Assembly (NCBI GenBank): GCA_913049565.1
Contig: CAJWZG010000007.1
Coordinates: 1 to 29,146 of the forward strand
DNA: 29,146 bases
Direction of reading: 5' to 3'
Origin: an uncultured Gammaproteobacteria bacterium
GTDB taxonomy: Bacteria; Pseudomonadota; Gammaproteobacteria; Pseudomonadales; Azotimanducaceae_A
Shown here piece by piece: positions 15,878 through 24,517 of this stretch. A program made the translations under genes and the position numbers. Below the pieces are notes generated by a model. That model made no database searches. It saw only the letters and a program-made list of their open reading frames with translations, and was not told where the DNA came from. The first letter of the stretch is position 1. Every line of letters begins with the position of its first letter.

Positions 15878-16714
15878 ATGAATCAAAACAATACCGCCCT
15901 ACATAGCGACCAGGCCCCCTACTACCTGCCCTTGGCAGATGAGGTAGACGTGTTTCAGGCCGCTTATGTTTCAAGACTTCCTATTCTTCTTAAGGGTCCA
16001 ACGGGTTGTGGCAAGACGCGATTCGTCGAGCATATGAGTTGGCATTTGGATAACGCTCGGACAGCCTCAGAGCGCCCCGAGGTACCATTGCTGACCGTGT
16101 CATGTCATGAGGATCTCACGGCTACGGATATGGTAGGACGCTACCTACTCAAAGGTGATGAAACAGTCTGGTCGGATGGCCCGCTGACTCGCGCAGTAAG
16201 AACGGGTGCGATTTGCTATCTCGATGAAGTCGTCGAAGCGCGCAAAGACACTACGGTTTTGATTCACTCGCTAACCGATCACAGACGCATATTGCCTATC
16301 GATAAAACCGGCGAGTTGCTCGACGCCCATCCTGACTTTTTGTTAGTGATCTCCTACAACCCAGGTTATCAAAGTGTGCTTAAAGATCTAAAGCCCAGCA
16401 CACGACAGCGTTTCGTGAGCCTAGAATTCGATTACCCTGATGTTGCAACCGAAACCCAGATCATCCAACACGAGTCTGGTGTCGAAGCCAATACCGCGGA
16501 AAGATTAGCCGTGATCGGCGAGCGGGTGCGCAACCTTAAACAACACGGGTTCGAGGAGGGTGTCAGCACGCGCCTGTTGATCTACACCGGCGAACTTATT
16601 GCCGCTGGCATTGCGCCAAGACGAGCCGCAACCGCCTCAATTATCAGCGCAATTTCAGATGACGCTAGCGTGCAGCAAGCCGTAGCCGATATCGTCGACG
16701 TCATTTTGCCCTGA
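15878..16714 (+). CDS. norQ: MoxR-class AAA+ ATPase of the NorQ/CbbQ/NirQ type
   Basis: A 278-residue single-domain AAA+ ATPase. Walker A is GPTGCGKT at residues 40-47, Walker B is [11 protein letters not shown] with D116 and E117, and the arginine-containing end of the domain ([17 protein letters not shown]) follows. NorQ and CbbQ form rings that, with a VWA partner (NorD/CbbO), remodel a metalloenzyme: nitric oxide reductase or RuBisCO. The partner gene follows after 14 nt. No norBC, cbbLS or other client is in the window, so the symbol describes the family, not a proven role. The ATG is preceded by TTAGG. Confidence in the family is high, in the client nil. Confidence 0.92.
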   Translation: MNQNNTALHSDQAPYYLPLADEVDVFQAAYVSRLPILLKGPTGCGKTRFVEHMSWHLDNARTASERPEVPLLTVSCHEDLTATDMVGRYLLKGDETVWSDGPLTRAVRTGAICYLDEVVEARKDTTVLIHSLTDHRRILPIDKTGELLDAHPDFLLVISYNPGYQSVLKDLKPSTRQRFVSLEFDYPDVATETQIIQHESGVEANTAERLAVIGERVRNLKQHGFEEGVSTRLLIYTGELIAAGIAPRRAATASIISAISDDASVQQAVADIVDVILP

Positions 16715-16728
16715 GGCTGCCTCGTACG

Positions 16729-18777
16729 ATGTCGGAAGCCGTAACAGCCGAATCAATGAAGCAGAACTTAGAGCAGACCGATGAGCCCGTGGTTGCCCTT
16801 GCGGACGTGGAGTCTGCTTTAACTTTATTCGCCGAAGGTATTGCCGGGCGTTACCTGCATATTCGGAGCAGCCAAGAGTTTGCATCGAACCCTAGACTAC
16901 AGCTCAACGCGGCTGACAGCGGCCAAAACAGCGATACTTTGTTTTTACCAGAATCCGTTACCTCCAGTGACGCCAGCGCCTACCGAGTGCTGGTCATGGA
17001 GCAAATCGGGTTGCGAGAGTGCGATACGCTTGGATTTCGCATGGAAACGGCACTAACCCAGCTTCCCGATCTGGCCACACGACACCAACCAGATGCCAAC
17101 GCAGGGCCTCGAACTGGTGACTACCGGTTGCTGTTCGACAGCTTTTCGCTACCGGCGCTGGCAGAGGACCTGTTTTTGTTATTCGAGGAAACGCGCATAC
17201 AGGCCCACCTGCAACGCAGCTACCCTGGCTTGATAAAGCACATGCGGATCCACCATGCGCACCTTCTGACCAGCCCCAGACCATTAGACCTATTATCCCG
17301 CGCTAAGCGATGGCGCATGGGAGAGGCGCTATCCCTGGCTGACGGACCCTGCGAACAAACCCTAAACGAGGCTCTGCAAAACCATAGCAAGCACGCCCTG
17401 TCGGTTTACGACAGTGCTGAAGCCTTGTGCCGCCAATATGACGCGGTGCTGGCTTATTACGCCACAGAAGACGGTGACTATCGTGAAGCAGAGGAGTCAT
17501 TGGTTGACTGGCTAAACCGTGAGCAGCGCGTCGAGGAATGGGAAGAGGAACTCGAAGACATCAACGAACAGCTCAGCCAATCTATGGCCACGGAAATTCC
17601 CACGGGCCAAGAGGAGGAGGCCGTTTACGGGGAGGCAGGCGATGGTAGCCAACGTCAAATTGACCTCGAAATTAAAGAGATGAAAGAGGAGCGTGATACT
17701 TTAAAGAGGCGCGTCGATATGGAGCGCTCTGCCGTGGCCCACGCATTAGGCAAAGCCCAAGGGGACGCCCGAAGTTTCCGCTATGACGAGTGGGACTATC
17801 TCAACCATCACTATCTTCGGGCTTGGTGCCGGGTGTTCGAACAGCCACTGGCAACCGATGGTGACGATGACATTACGCCGCTAAAAGCCGTGATCCGAGC
17901 CTACCAAAACACAGTGCAACGTCAGCTAGAGCAAATACGACCAACTGGATTGGAACGGATTAGGCGCGTGCAGGACGGTGACGAGCTTGATTTGAACGCA
18001 GTGATCGAAGCCCGACAGGATATTCGCGCGGGGCAAAGCCCCAACGAACGCGTGTATTCGCGCAAAGAACGCGTGCAGCGCGATGTCAGCGCCATCTTTT
18101 TAGTTGATCTGTCCGCCTCCACCGACGACCCTATTCTCCCACCTGAACCCAAGGACTGGTCTAACTACGAAGAGGACGAAGCGGATACACGGGCGGGATG
18201 GTATGCCAGTTTCGATGATATTGAGGAAGAACAAGAGGATCCCGGACGCAAGATCATCGATCTTGAGCGCGAGGCCATGGTCGTCATGGCGGCAGCTCTC
18301 GAGGCTCTGGGCGATAGCTATGGTATCTACGGTTTTTCAGGTTACAGCAAGGACAACGTCGAGCTATACATTGCCAAAGAGCCGGATGATGGGTTCTCTC
18401 AGGCAACGTTAAAGAGCATTGCAGCAATGACCCCCAAAGGATCTACACGCATGGGGCCAGCCATTCGACACACAGCGCAAAAACTGATGAATACCGGCAG
18501 TGCCATGAAAGTGTTGATGGTAATCAGTGATGGCTTTCCTCAAGACTGCGACTACGGTCCTGTTCGAGGCAATCATGACTACGGCGTTGAGGATACCGCC
18601 AAGGCTTTGCAAGAATCGCAGCAAAAAGGCATTGAGACTTTTTGCATGACTGTAGACAAATCAGGACACGATTACTTAAAACGAATGTGCCCGGATGAGC
18701 GCTATATGATTATCGAGGATATGGAAGACCTGCCGGATCAACTCACCAAGGTGTACACAGCGCTTACCGGCAAGTAA
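16729..18777 (+). CDS. norD: VWA-domain protein, NorD/CbbO-type partner of the MoxR ATPase
   Basis: A 682-residue cytoplasmic protein. The C-terminal 240 residues are a von Willebrand A domain with a complete metal-ion adhesion site: D460-x-S462-x-S464 in FLVDLSAS, T573 in KGSTRMGP and D601 in ISDGFPQD. The N-terminal 400 residues are helical and highly acidic, with a coiled-coil-like charged stretch about residues 255-350. An acidic insertion of about 50 residues (EEDEAD... and DDIEEEQED) interrupts the VWA domain after the first strand. NorD proteins bind the NorQ ring and recruit the client enzyme. ATG start 14 nt after norQ. Which enzyme it activates is not shown by the context. Confidence 0.9.
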   Translation: MSEAVTAESMKQNLEQTDEPVVALADVESALTLFAEGIAGRYLHIRSSQEFASNPRLQLNAADSGQNSDTLFLPESVTSSDASAYRVLVMEQIGLRECDTLGFRMETALTQLPDLATRHQPDANAGPRTGDYRLLFDSFSLPALAEDLFLLFEETRIQAHLQRSYPGLIKHMRIHHAHLLTSPRPLDLLSRAKRWRMGEALSLADGPCEQTLNEALQNHSKHALSVYDSAEALCRQYDAVLAYYATEDGDYREAEESLVDWLNREQRVEEWEEELEDINEQLSQSMATEIPTGQEEEAVYGEAGDGSQRQIDLEIKEMKEERDTLKRRVDMERSAVAHALGKAQGDARSFRYDEWDYLNHHYLRAWCRVFEQPLATDGDDDITPLKAVIRAYQNTVQRQLEQIRPTGLERIRRVQDGDELDLNAVIEARQDIRAGQSPNERVYSRKERVQRDVSAIFLVDLSASTDDPILPPEPKDWSNYEEDEADTRAGWYASFDDIEEEQEDPGRKIIDLEREAMVVMAAALEALGDSYGIYGFSGYSKDNVELYIAKEPDDGFSQATLKSIAAMTPKGSTRMGPAIRHTAQKLMNTGSAMKVLMVISDGFPQDCDYGPVRGNHDYGVEDTAKALQESQQKGIETFCMTVDKSGHDYLKRMCPDERYMIIEDMEDLPDQLTKVYTALTGK

Positions 18778-18792
18778 GAATTTTGTGGTTCG

Positions 18793-18975
18793 CTACTGTA
18801 CCGACCATATGAGCAGCAGCACGAACAACATCACTAGCCCAATAATAAACATTGCTGTTGACCAGTCGCCAGCTTGAGCCTCTACCGGATTTTCGCGCCA
18901 GCGCTTCAAAGCCGGCCAAATGGCGAACAACATCATACCGCAAGCGACTGCGGCCAAAATTTGCATCCAGTCCAT
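18793..18975 (-). CDS. Small two-helix membrane protein, 60 aa
   Basis: Not a recognised family. The 60 residues have two membrane helices, about 4-22 and 39-57, with a charged loop (KRWRENPVEAQAGDW) between them that is probably cytoplasmic by the positive-inside rule. The ATG has a CGGAG ribosome site with 7-nt spacing, which separates it from the longer overlapping frame on the same strand. It lies 15 nt past the convergent norD end and beyond the yccA terminator, so it has its own promoter or relies on read-through. Confidence 0.6.
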   Translation of the reverse strand: MDWMQILAAVACGMMLFAIWPALKRWRENPVEAQAGDWSTAMFIIGLVMLFVLLLIWSVQ

Positions 18976-19020
18976 CGTAGTCTCCGCGTTCTTTCACTGA
19001 CATGCTCTGCTAAGCGGCAT

Positions 19021-19067
19021 AAAAAAACCCGGCTGACCTAACACTGGGTGTGATCACTACCGGGTTT
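19021..19067 (-). terminator. Intrinsic terminator of yccA (minus strand)
   Basis: Read on the minus strand, AAACCCGG and CCGGGTTT pair with a 27-nt loop and are followed by a run of seven T in all. It sits 70 nt after the yccA stop codon, the expected place. The loop holds a small palindrome TGATCA. Confidence 0.65.
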
Positions 19068-19136
19068 ACGCCCAGCAAGGTCTACCTCGCTGAATGCTTG
19101 CCCTCTTTCAAGCAAGCGTGCTGCTCATTGCGTTAT

Positions 19137-19811
19137 TTAGTCGTCACCGCCGAAAATGCCCAGCAGTTGAAGCAAGCTGATAAAGATGTTGAAGATACTC
19201 AGATAAAGGCTGTACGTGGCCATGATGTAGTTCGTCTCACCGCCGTTAACGATTGAACCAATTTGCATCAAGATCATCGCGCTCATCAGCATGATAATGC
19301 CGCCTGAGATAATTACCGACAGCAGCGGCAGCTGCATAAAGAGATTAGCGATAATGCCGACCAACATTACCATCATGCCGATCACGACAAATCCGCCCAT
19401 GAAGGAGAAGTCGCGCTTCGATGTCATCGCGTAGCCAGCAAGACCCAAGAAGATCATCGCGGTTCCGCCTAATGCCGTGCCGACCACCTGCGCACCGTTC
19501 GCCAGCGACAGATACATGCTGATCACTGGTCCAAGCCCGAATCCAAGCAGGCCGGTGACGAGAAAGATCACACCCAACCCTGCAGATGAATTGGCGGTTT
19601 TAGGAAGTACAAAAATGCCCAGTACCATCGATGCGATCACACAGATCAAGTAGGCGCTGGTCGAGATGTTCATCGCCATTGCTAGTCCGGCCATAACGGC
19701 ACTGAAACCCAGGGTAGCTGACAGCAAAAGGTACGTGTTTTTCAGTACCTTGTTGGTTTCCAGCGTCGACAAGCTTGCTACCGAAGCCTGATGCATAGAT
19801 CGTTGTTCCAT
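19137..19811 (-). CDS. yccA: Bax inhibitor-1 family protein YccA, modulator of FtsH
   Basis: A 224-residue inner-membrane protein with seven membrane helices. The C-terminal block INGGETNYI-like (SIVNGGETNYIMATYSLYLS) and FNIFISLLQLLGIFG match the E. coli YccA subgroup. The two aspartates that form the pH/calcium sensor in YetJ-type BI-1 proteins are absent (Q and S here), as in YccA. YccA is a substrate and inhibitor of the FtsH protease and so protects membrane proteins such as SecY. The N-terminus is cytoplasmic and Ser/Thr-rich. The ATG at 19811 has AGGTGA 6 nt upstream; a GTG at 19820 is less likely. It has its own terminator. Confidence 0.92.
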   Translation of the reverse strand: MEQRSMHQASVASLSTLETNKVLKNTYLLLSATLGFSAVMAGLAMAMNISTSAYLICVIASMVLGIFVLPKTANSSAGLGVIFLVTGLLGFGLGPVISMYLSLANGAQVVGTALGGTAMIFLGLAGYAMTSKRDFSFMGGFVVIGMMVMLVGIIANLFMQLPLLSVIISGGIIMLMSAMILMQIGSIVNGGETNYIMATYSLYLSIFNIFISLLQLLGIFGGDD

Positions 19812-20068
19812 TGATATCACCTATCGTTTGTTTAAGAGCGCTGCTGCGCGAATCCCTATATTGGCAACTGAGTACGGTTTTGCAACCCCCAACCGGCTGA
19901 AAGGCCATAAGAAGCTAATGTAGTCAACGAATTGTCGCTAAACGAAATAGCCCGCCTGTTGAAGATTAGCCTGCCGAAAGGAAGCGTAAAGTCCCTCGTA
20001 TGCCATGAAAATTTAACCGAGCAGAGATGTCCATTGGGTACGCAACGCGCTAACCTTCTGTCAACAAA

Positions 20069-20089
20069 ATGCAACGAATTGCATAGGAG
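20069..20089 (+). promoter_or_regulatory. Palindrome abutting the ribosome site of the acyltransferase gene
   Basis: ATGCAA-CGAA-TTGCAT, a perfect 6-bp inverted repeat at 20069-20084, ends directly at the AGGAG ribosome site (20085-20089), 7 nt before the TTG start. It could be a leader hairpin or a DNA-binding site. Confidence 0.3.
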
Positions 20090-20096
20090 CCAACCT

Positions 20097-20987
20097 TTGT
20101 CTGTGCCAGTGATTGACCCAGCATTCGCGGCTTACGTTCGTGATGAACCGAAGATCACCTATGTCCAGCCTGACGATCCTTGGCTGACCAGGCACGTTGT
20201 TTCCACTATCGAGCGCGCCTTCGGTCGCAGGCATATTGAAGGCATCTATCGTAGCCTTAAGGTTCCCCCCTTTAATGTAGAAACGTTCTTCGAAGAGGCA
20301 TTCAAAGCGACTCGTATCGATCGTCACTACAGCGGAGCTGATTTGACCACCAGGATCCGAGAAGGACCGTTAGTTTTCGTTGCCAACCACCCCTTTGGCA
20401 TCGTCGATGGCCTTGCCCTGTGTGATATAGCTTTGAGGGCTCGCGGTGACTTTCGCATTCTGATCAATTCAATGCTGTGTCAGGACAAAGACTTAGCCCC
20501 GTACTTTTTGCCCGTGGATTTCAACCTCACAAAAGAGGCCATGAAGAACAACATCCGCGTAAAAAAAGTGGCTAAAGATTGCCTCGAGCGAAATATCCCG
20601 GTTTTGATTTTCCCCTCAGGTTTTGTTTCGACCGCTGATAAGAAAGGCTTCGGGAACGTTGTTGATGCGCCTTGGACAACCTTTGCCGCAAAGCTTATTC
20701 GCGACGCGAGAGCCAATGTGGTGCCGGTCTATTTTCCGGGGAGGAACCGACGGGCATTTCACTTGGTCTCACATATCGCCGAACCCTTGCGCATGGCCCT
20801 ATTGTTGAGCGAGGCTCGTAATAGGTTTGGCAAACGCCTTGATGCCGTAGTTGGCGAAACTCTAAGCTGGTCAACTCTTGACGCCTACGAGAGCCGCCAG
20901 GCACTCACCAACCACTTGTACAGCGCGGTGCAAGCATTGGCATTTCATAACGTAGAAGAACACCCGGTGCATTTTTCCGCGGACTAG
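20097..20987 (+). CDS. PlsC-like lysophospholipid acyltransferase family protein
   Basis: A 296-residue predicted acyltransferase. The catalytic motif is NHPFGIVDG at residues 97-105, the H-x5-D form seen in the branch with NHPLGGLDG-type motifs, and FPSGFVST lies at the place of the third acyltransferase motif. The enzyme would move an acyl chain from ACP or CoA to a lipid or lysolipid acceptor at the inner membrane; acceptor unknown. The start is taken as the TTG at 20097, with an AGGAG ribosome site 7 nt upstream; the ATG-like start at 19932 adds 55 residues that do not look like part of the family. The rhomboid gene follows after 21 nt. Confidence 0.85.
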   Translation: MSVPVIDPAFAAYVRDEPKITYVQPDDPWLTRHVVSTIERAFGRRHIEGIYRSLKVPPFNVETFFEEAFKATRIDRHYSGADLTTRIREGPLVFVANHPFGIVDGLALCDIALRARGDFRILINSMLCQDKDLAPYFLPVDFNLTKEAMKNNIRVKKVAKDCLERNIPVLIFPSGFVSTADKKGFGNVVDAPWTTFAAKLIRDARANVVPVYFPGRNRRAFHLVSHIAEPLRMALLLSEARNRFGKRLDAVVGETLSWSTLDAYESRQALTNHLYSAVQALAFHNVEEHPVHFSAD

Positions 20988-21008
20988 CATCTCTGCTACC
21001 CTTCTGGC

Positions 21009-21890
21009 ATGACAGAAGAAGCCGAGCAATGGATAGAGGTATTTCGGGCTGAAGATCAGCGTGAAATACGCGACGCCAGTTTGGTTTTGCTGGCGGTCAA
21101 AGTCGCTCATCGCGTTGACATGAACGCTACCCATGCGCCTTGGTCTTTGATGGTTCCGCCTCAAGAACAGCGCAGAGCTCACGTAGAGCTAAATGCTTAC
21201 TGGCACGAAAACAGCCAACCACCCCCAAAACAAACGCAGGTTCCTTTTGTCGATAGCGGTTGGCTCGGCGTATTGGGCTTTTTGGCCGTGATTTGGGCAG
21301 TACCTGCGCTACAGGGGTTTTCCGATAGCCCACTGGTTGAAGCCGGCGTATTACACAGCGAAGCGGTGCGACAAGGCGAGTGGTGGCGGATCGTTACCGC
21401 ACTCACACTGCACGGAGGACTCGAACACATACTCAGCAACAGCCTATTTGGCAGTTTGTTTGGCTTTTTTGTCGCCCGCTATCTGGGCTCTGGCATTGGA
21501 TGGTTAGCAATTCTTGGGTGCGCGAGCTTGGCGAATCTGGTCAACGCCTTTATTCACCCAGATAACTTTCGGGCGCTCGGGGCCTCGACGGCTAACTTCG
21601 CCGCCTTGGGTTTGGCTCCCACATTACTGTGGCGCAAGGGTGCCTTCAGGCAGCAAGACTGGCGCCGCAGCGTTGCTCCGCTCTTTGCTGCGATCGCGAT
21701 GCTCGCCTTCACTGGGTTCGGCTCTGACAGGGTGGATGTCGGCGGACACGTATTTGGTTTTTTTTCCGGGGTCTGCGCTGGGTGGTATCTGGCGAAAATT
21801 GACTTCGCTGCCATCTCAGCTGAAAAACAGCAACAAGCCGGTATTTTTGTCCTCGGACTCGTTTGTTTCGCCTGGACGCTAGCTCTATAG
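21009..21890 (+). CDS. Rhomboid family intramembrane serine protease
   Basis: A 293-residue protein: a soluble N-terminal part of about 80 residues (MTEEAEQWIEVFRAED on), then a six-helix rhomboid core. The catalytic dyad is S193 in RALGASTANFAALG and H247 in DVGGHVFGFFSG. The oxyanion pair H140 and N144 is in GGLEHILSN, and the usual WWRIVTALTLHG precedes it. The residue after the serine is T194 where nearly all active rhomboids have glycine (GxSG). Rhomboids cut single-pass membrane proteins within the bilayer. The N-terminal part resembles the extra cytoplasmic domain of bacterial rhomboids like GlpG. No clear ribosome site before the ATG; probably coupled to the acyltransferase. Confidence 0.88.
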   Translation: MTEEAEQWIEVFRAEDQREIRDASLVLLAVKVAHRVDMNATHAPWSLMVPPQEQRRAHVELNAYWHENSQPPPKQTQVPFVDSGWLGVLGFLAVIWAVPALQGFSDSPLVEAGVLHSEAVRQGEWWRIVTALTLHGGLEHILSNSLFGSLFGFFVARYLGSGIGWLAILGCASLANLVNAFIHPDNFRALGASTANFAALGLAPTLLWRKGAFRQQDWRRSVAPLFAAIAMLAFTGFGSDRVDVGGHVFGFFSGVCAGWYLAKIDFAAISAEKQQQAGIFVLGLVCFAWTLAL

Positions 21891-22006
21891 CACCTTGCCG
21901 ATTCGTGGCGTAATTCAGCTACGGTTCAGATTTCGCATCGCACTATCCCTACAACGATTCGGGGCTCAAACCCCACATCACGGCATTCACTTGCAGGGAG
22001 CTCAAT

Positions 22007-23038
22007 ATGCATCTATTTCCGTTTACAGTCGCTGTCTGTCTGATGGCGGCAGCAACGAGCGCTGCAAGCTACACTCACACAGGCACCAATTCAGATAATA
22101 ATGACGCAATAGAAATGCTGGCTGCGGATCTCATTCACTATCCTGACGAGATTATTGAGATGATCTTTCGGGCCAGCGTCCAACCTGAACAAGTCGCGCT
22201 GGCAGCACGCTATCTCAGCGATCCCAACAGCATTACTGGGAAGCCGGCTTTCGACGACCCAGTGCTAGCCCTAATGTCCTATCCCACACTGCTACTGCAG
22301 ATCAGTGGAGACCTGATTTGGCTACAACATCTGGCAAAGGCGGTCGCGCAAGCAGAAGAGACTCTTTGGCTGGAACTGGCCAACCAGCGCCAACATATGG
22401 CTAATTCTGAAAAGAATCGTGGCGTTATACACACCCGCGATCAGGTGGTTTACCACGCTGGGCCACGCATCACCACGCAACCCGCTACTCGGCATTATCA
22501 ACGCTCATATCAGCGGTTTTATCTGCACTCCCGGCAACGCCCCCAACTCGGGCAGACGCCTGTTTTTGCAAACCCAACCGTTGCGGTCTACCGGGACTAC
22601 CCGAGTTATTCTCACTATGGCTGGGGCGGCTACGGGCCATCTCGACTTTGGCGCGATAGAGCCGAGCGCGATAGGACTTTGCACAGAAAGACTTGGCGCC
22701 GCTCATTCAACCCCTATGCAATGGATCTGCACAGGCGGGATCATCATCGCCACCGCAACCGGTTGAGTCGCCACCGTCATGCTCCCAATGGTTGGTGGCA
22801 TCTCAACGACAATTCTTTGTACTGGCACCAAAAGCGGGTGGAGCGTCGCATTCATTTCGATGGCACTGGCCACGGCAATGGCAACAGAAACCAACATCCG
22901 GGTCAGCGACTGCAGGGCCGCAACGGGGCTGGTGGGCAAAGGCAGTCTGCAGCCCCACAACCAACTCAAACAACGGCAGCGGCTGCTACTTCCGACAGAC
23001 CTCGCCCTTACATGTCTCGGGGCATGCAAAGACCTTAA
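22007..23038 (+). CDS. DUF3300-like exported protein with His/Arg-rich tail
   Basis: A 343-residue protein. The N-terminus is a signal peptide (about 20 residues, ending near TSAAS), so the protein is probably periplasmic. Residues 35-125 have the DUF3300 pattern: MLAADLIHYPDEIIEMIFRA, then PEQVALAARYLSDPNS, then PVLALMSYPTLLLQISGDL. The rest is low-complexity and rich in His, Arg, Tyr and Gln, with RRDHHRHRNRLSRHRH near residues 245-260, which could bind metal or nucleic acid. A GGGAG ribosome site lies 6 nt before the ATG. Its stop is 6 nt from the convergent symporter stop. Overlapping frames also stay open near the 3' end, but only this frame carries the domain. Function unknown for the family. 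Confidence 0.75.
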   Translation: MHLFPFTVAVCLMAAATSAASYTHTGTNSDNNDAIEMLAADLIHYPDEIIEMIFRASVQPEQVALAARYLSDPNSITGKPAFDDPVLALMSYPTLLLQISGDLIWLQHLAKAVAQAEETLWLELANQRQHMANSEKNRGVIHTRDQVVYHAGPRITTQPATRHYQRSYQRFYLHSRQRPQLGQTPVFANPTVAVYRDYPSYSHYGWGGYGPSRLWRDRAERDRTLHRKTWRRSFNPYAMDLHRRDHHRHRNRLSRHRHAPNGWWHLNDNSLYWHQKRVERRIHFDGTGHGNGNRNQHPGQRLQGRNGAGGQRQSAAPQPTQTTAAAATSDRPRPYMSRGMQRP

Positions 23039-23044
23039 CCAGGC

Positions 23045-24517
23045 TCAGCGTACAGCGACGCCGGACCAATCAACGGGCCGGCGATCTAATAGCCAAACGA
23101 TGGCCAGCATGGCTCCACCGGATACAGGACACCAGTAAAAAAACGCGACATCGTTCAAAGCCATCAGAGCGACCAGCGTGCAGGCGACAAAGAATCCGAC
23201 AAGGATGAGTTGCAGCGAACCAATGCCCAGTCGCGCCAGAAGGATGGTGGCAAATATCGCCCCGTAGATGTAATTCGGTAACTTGAATGTCAGCTGTAGC
23301 AAACCTTCAGCCGAGTACCTTGAAAAAAATAGCGCTAACGCAAAGAAAACAAGTGCCCACAACGCCATAAATAAGCGGGATGCGGTGAGGTAGTGCTGTT
23401 CGCTACGACCCATACGCCACGTTGCATATAGATGATTCACGGTCAAATCCGAAGCTTCTGCCAATGCAGAATCCAACGTTGAGATAGCAGCGGCGAAAAT
23501 CGCAGCAATGAACAAGCCAGATACCCCAACGGGCAGCTCGGTTGCAATGAAGTAGGGAAAAATTCGATCTGGCGCGTCAGCCAATTCAGCGGCAACCGTG
23601 GGCGGTAAACCGCGCTCGCCGTAAAACACAAACAAAGCCAGACCTACACCCAAGATCAGCAGATGTACCACATAAAACAAGGCAGCAACATTAAAGGCTT
23701 TACAAGCCTCATCAACGGAGCGGCAAGCCTTCACTCGTTGCCACGTGCCTTGGGTACTGCCCTGCGCGATGCTCAGACAAATAGCGCCGATCACACCTGC
23801 CCAAATTGTGCCGCTTTTGCTGACATCGCTATCGAAGTCGAACAGCACCAGTTTGGCCTGATCATCTAGCCAGAGTAGCGCTTGCGCTAGCGGCATGGTG
23901 ATCTCGCCTTGCAGGTAAAGCAGAGCAAATAGAGCCCCTACGGCAAAGAGTACGAACAACAAAAAATCTGTCCAGATCACTGTTTTGATACCAGCGAGCG
24001 CTCCCCATACTGCGCTAATGCTGACGATAAACAGGGCACATCCCGCCAAGCCCCAGCCACTGATTACATCCAGCACAAGGCTTGCGGTCAGCAGCTTGAC
24101 GCCAGAGTTAATGGTGTTGAGCAAAAGCCCCAACGCCATCGAAAAGCTGCCTGTGGGGATATCGATTCGCGAGCCAATGTACTGATAGCTGGTAGCCAAT
24201 CCCTGACTTTCATAGAAAGGTCTGGCCAACAAACGAGCAACCAATACCTTGCCCAGCGCTAGTCCGAGAATGACTTGGAAATAGGTCAGATTGCCTTCAG
24301 GTGCAAACACCGCAGCCGGCACAGAGACAAAGGTTACCGCACTCACTACCGTGGCAATAATGCTGGCGGAAACCGCCCACCAAGGCATTGTGCCGTCTGC
24401 CTGAAAAAAACCCCGACGATCATTGATCGTACCGCTCAGCCGATGACCGGCCCAAGTAATCGCGAGCATAACCAAGGCGATAACAGCCAAGTCGATAAGA
24501 CCTATGGCGTTGGTCAC
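23045..24517 (-). CDS. Sodium:solute symporter family protein (SSS)
   Basis: A 490-residue inner-membrane transporter with about thirteen helices. The first helix and the FQADGTMPWWAVSASIIATVV segment, with the sodium-site serine/alanine pattern, and YQYIGSRIDIPTGS are typical of the SSS/SLC5 family, which includes transporters for proline, pantothenate, sugars and sialic acid. The substrate cannot be deduced. The GTG at 24517 is chosen because it overlaps the upstream stop as GTGA, the classic form of translational coupling; the in-frame ATG-less extension to 24568 would run 51 nt into the NTF2-like gene. Last gene of the minus-strand set. Confidence 0.9.
   Translation of the reverse strand: MTNAIGLIDLAVIALVMLAITWAGHRLSGTINDRRGFFQADGTMPWWAVSASIIATVVSAVTFVSVPAAVFAPEGNLTYFQVILGLALGKVLVARLLARPFYESQGLATSYQYIGSRIDIPTGSFSMALGLLLNTINSGVKLLTASLVLDVISGWGLAGCALFIVSISAVWGALAGIKTVIWTDFLLFVLFAVGALFALLYLQGEITMPLAQALLWLDDQAKLVLFDFDSDVSKSGTIWAGVIGAICLSIAQGSTQGTWQRVKACRSVDEACKAFNVAALFYVVHLLILGVGLALFVFYGERGLPPTVAAELADAPDRIFPYFIATELPVGVSGLFIAAIFAAAISTLDSALAEASDLTVNHLYATWRMGRSEQHYLTASRLFMALWALVFFALALFFSRYSAEGLLQLTFKLPNYIYGAIFATILLARLGIGSLQLILVGFFVACTLVALMALNDVAFFYWCPVSGGAMLAIVWLLDRRPVDWSGVAVR

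Noticed and set aside
18764..19003. 79-residue frame on the minus strand overlapping the small membrane protein
   Set aside because: It has no ribosome site and no hydrophobic pattern; the 60-residue frame has both.
19932..20096. 55-residue N-terminal extension of the acyltransferase
   Set aside because: The TTG at 20097 has a well-placed AGGAG, and the extra sequence looks like leader DNA rather than protein.
22693..23208. Alternative open frames across the 3' end of the DUF3300-like gene
   Set aside because: They arise from the His/Arg-rich composition, lack a domain or ribosome site, and run into the convergent symporter gene.
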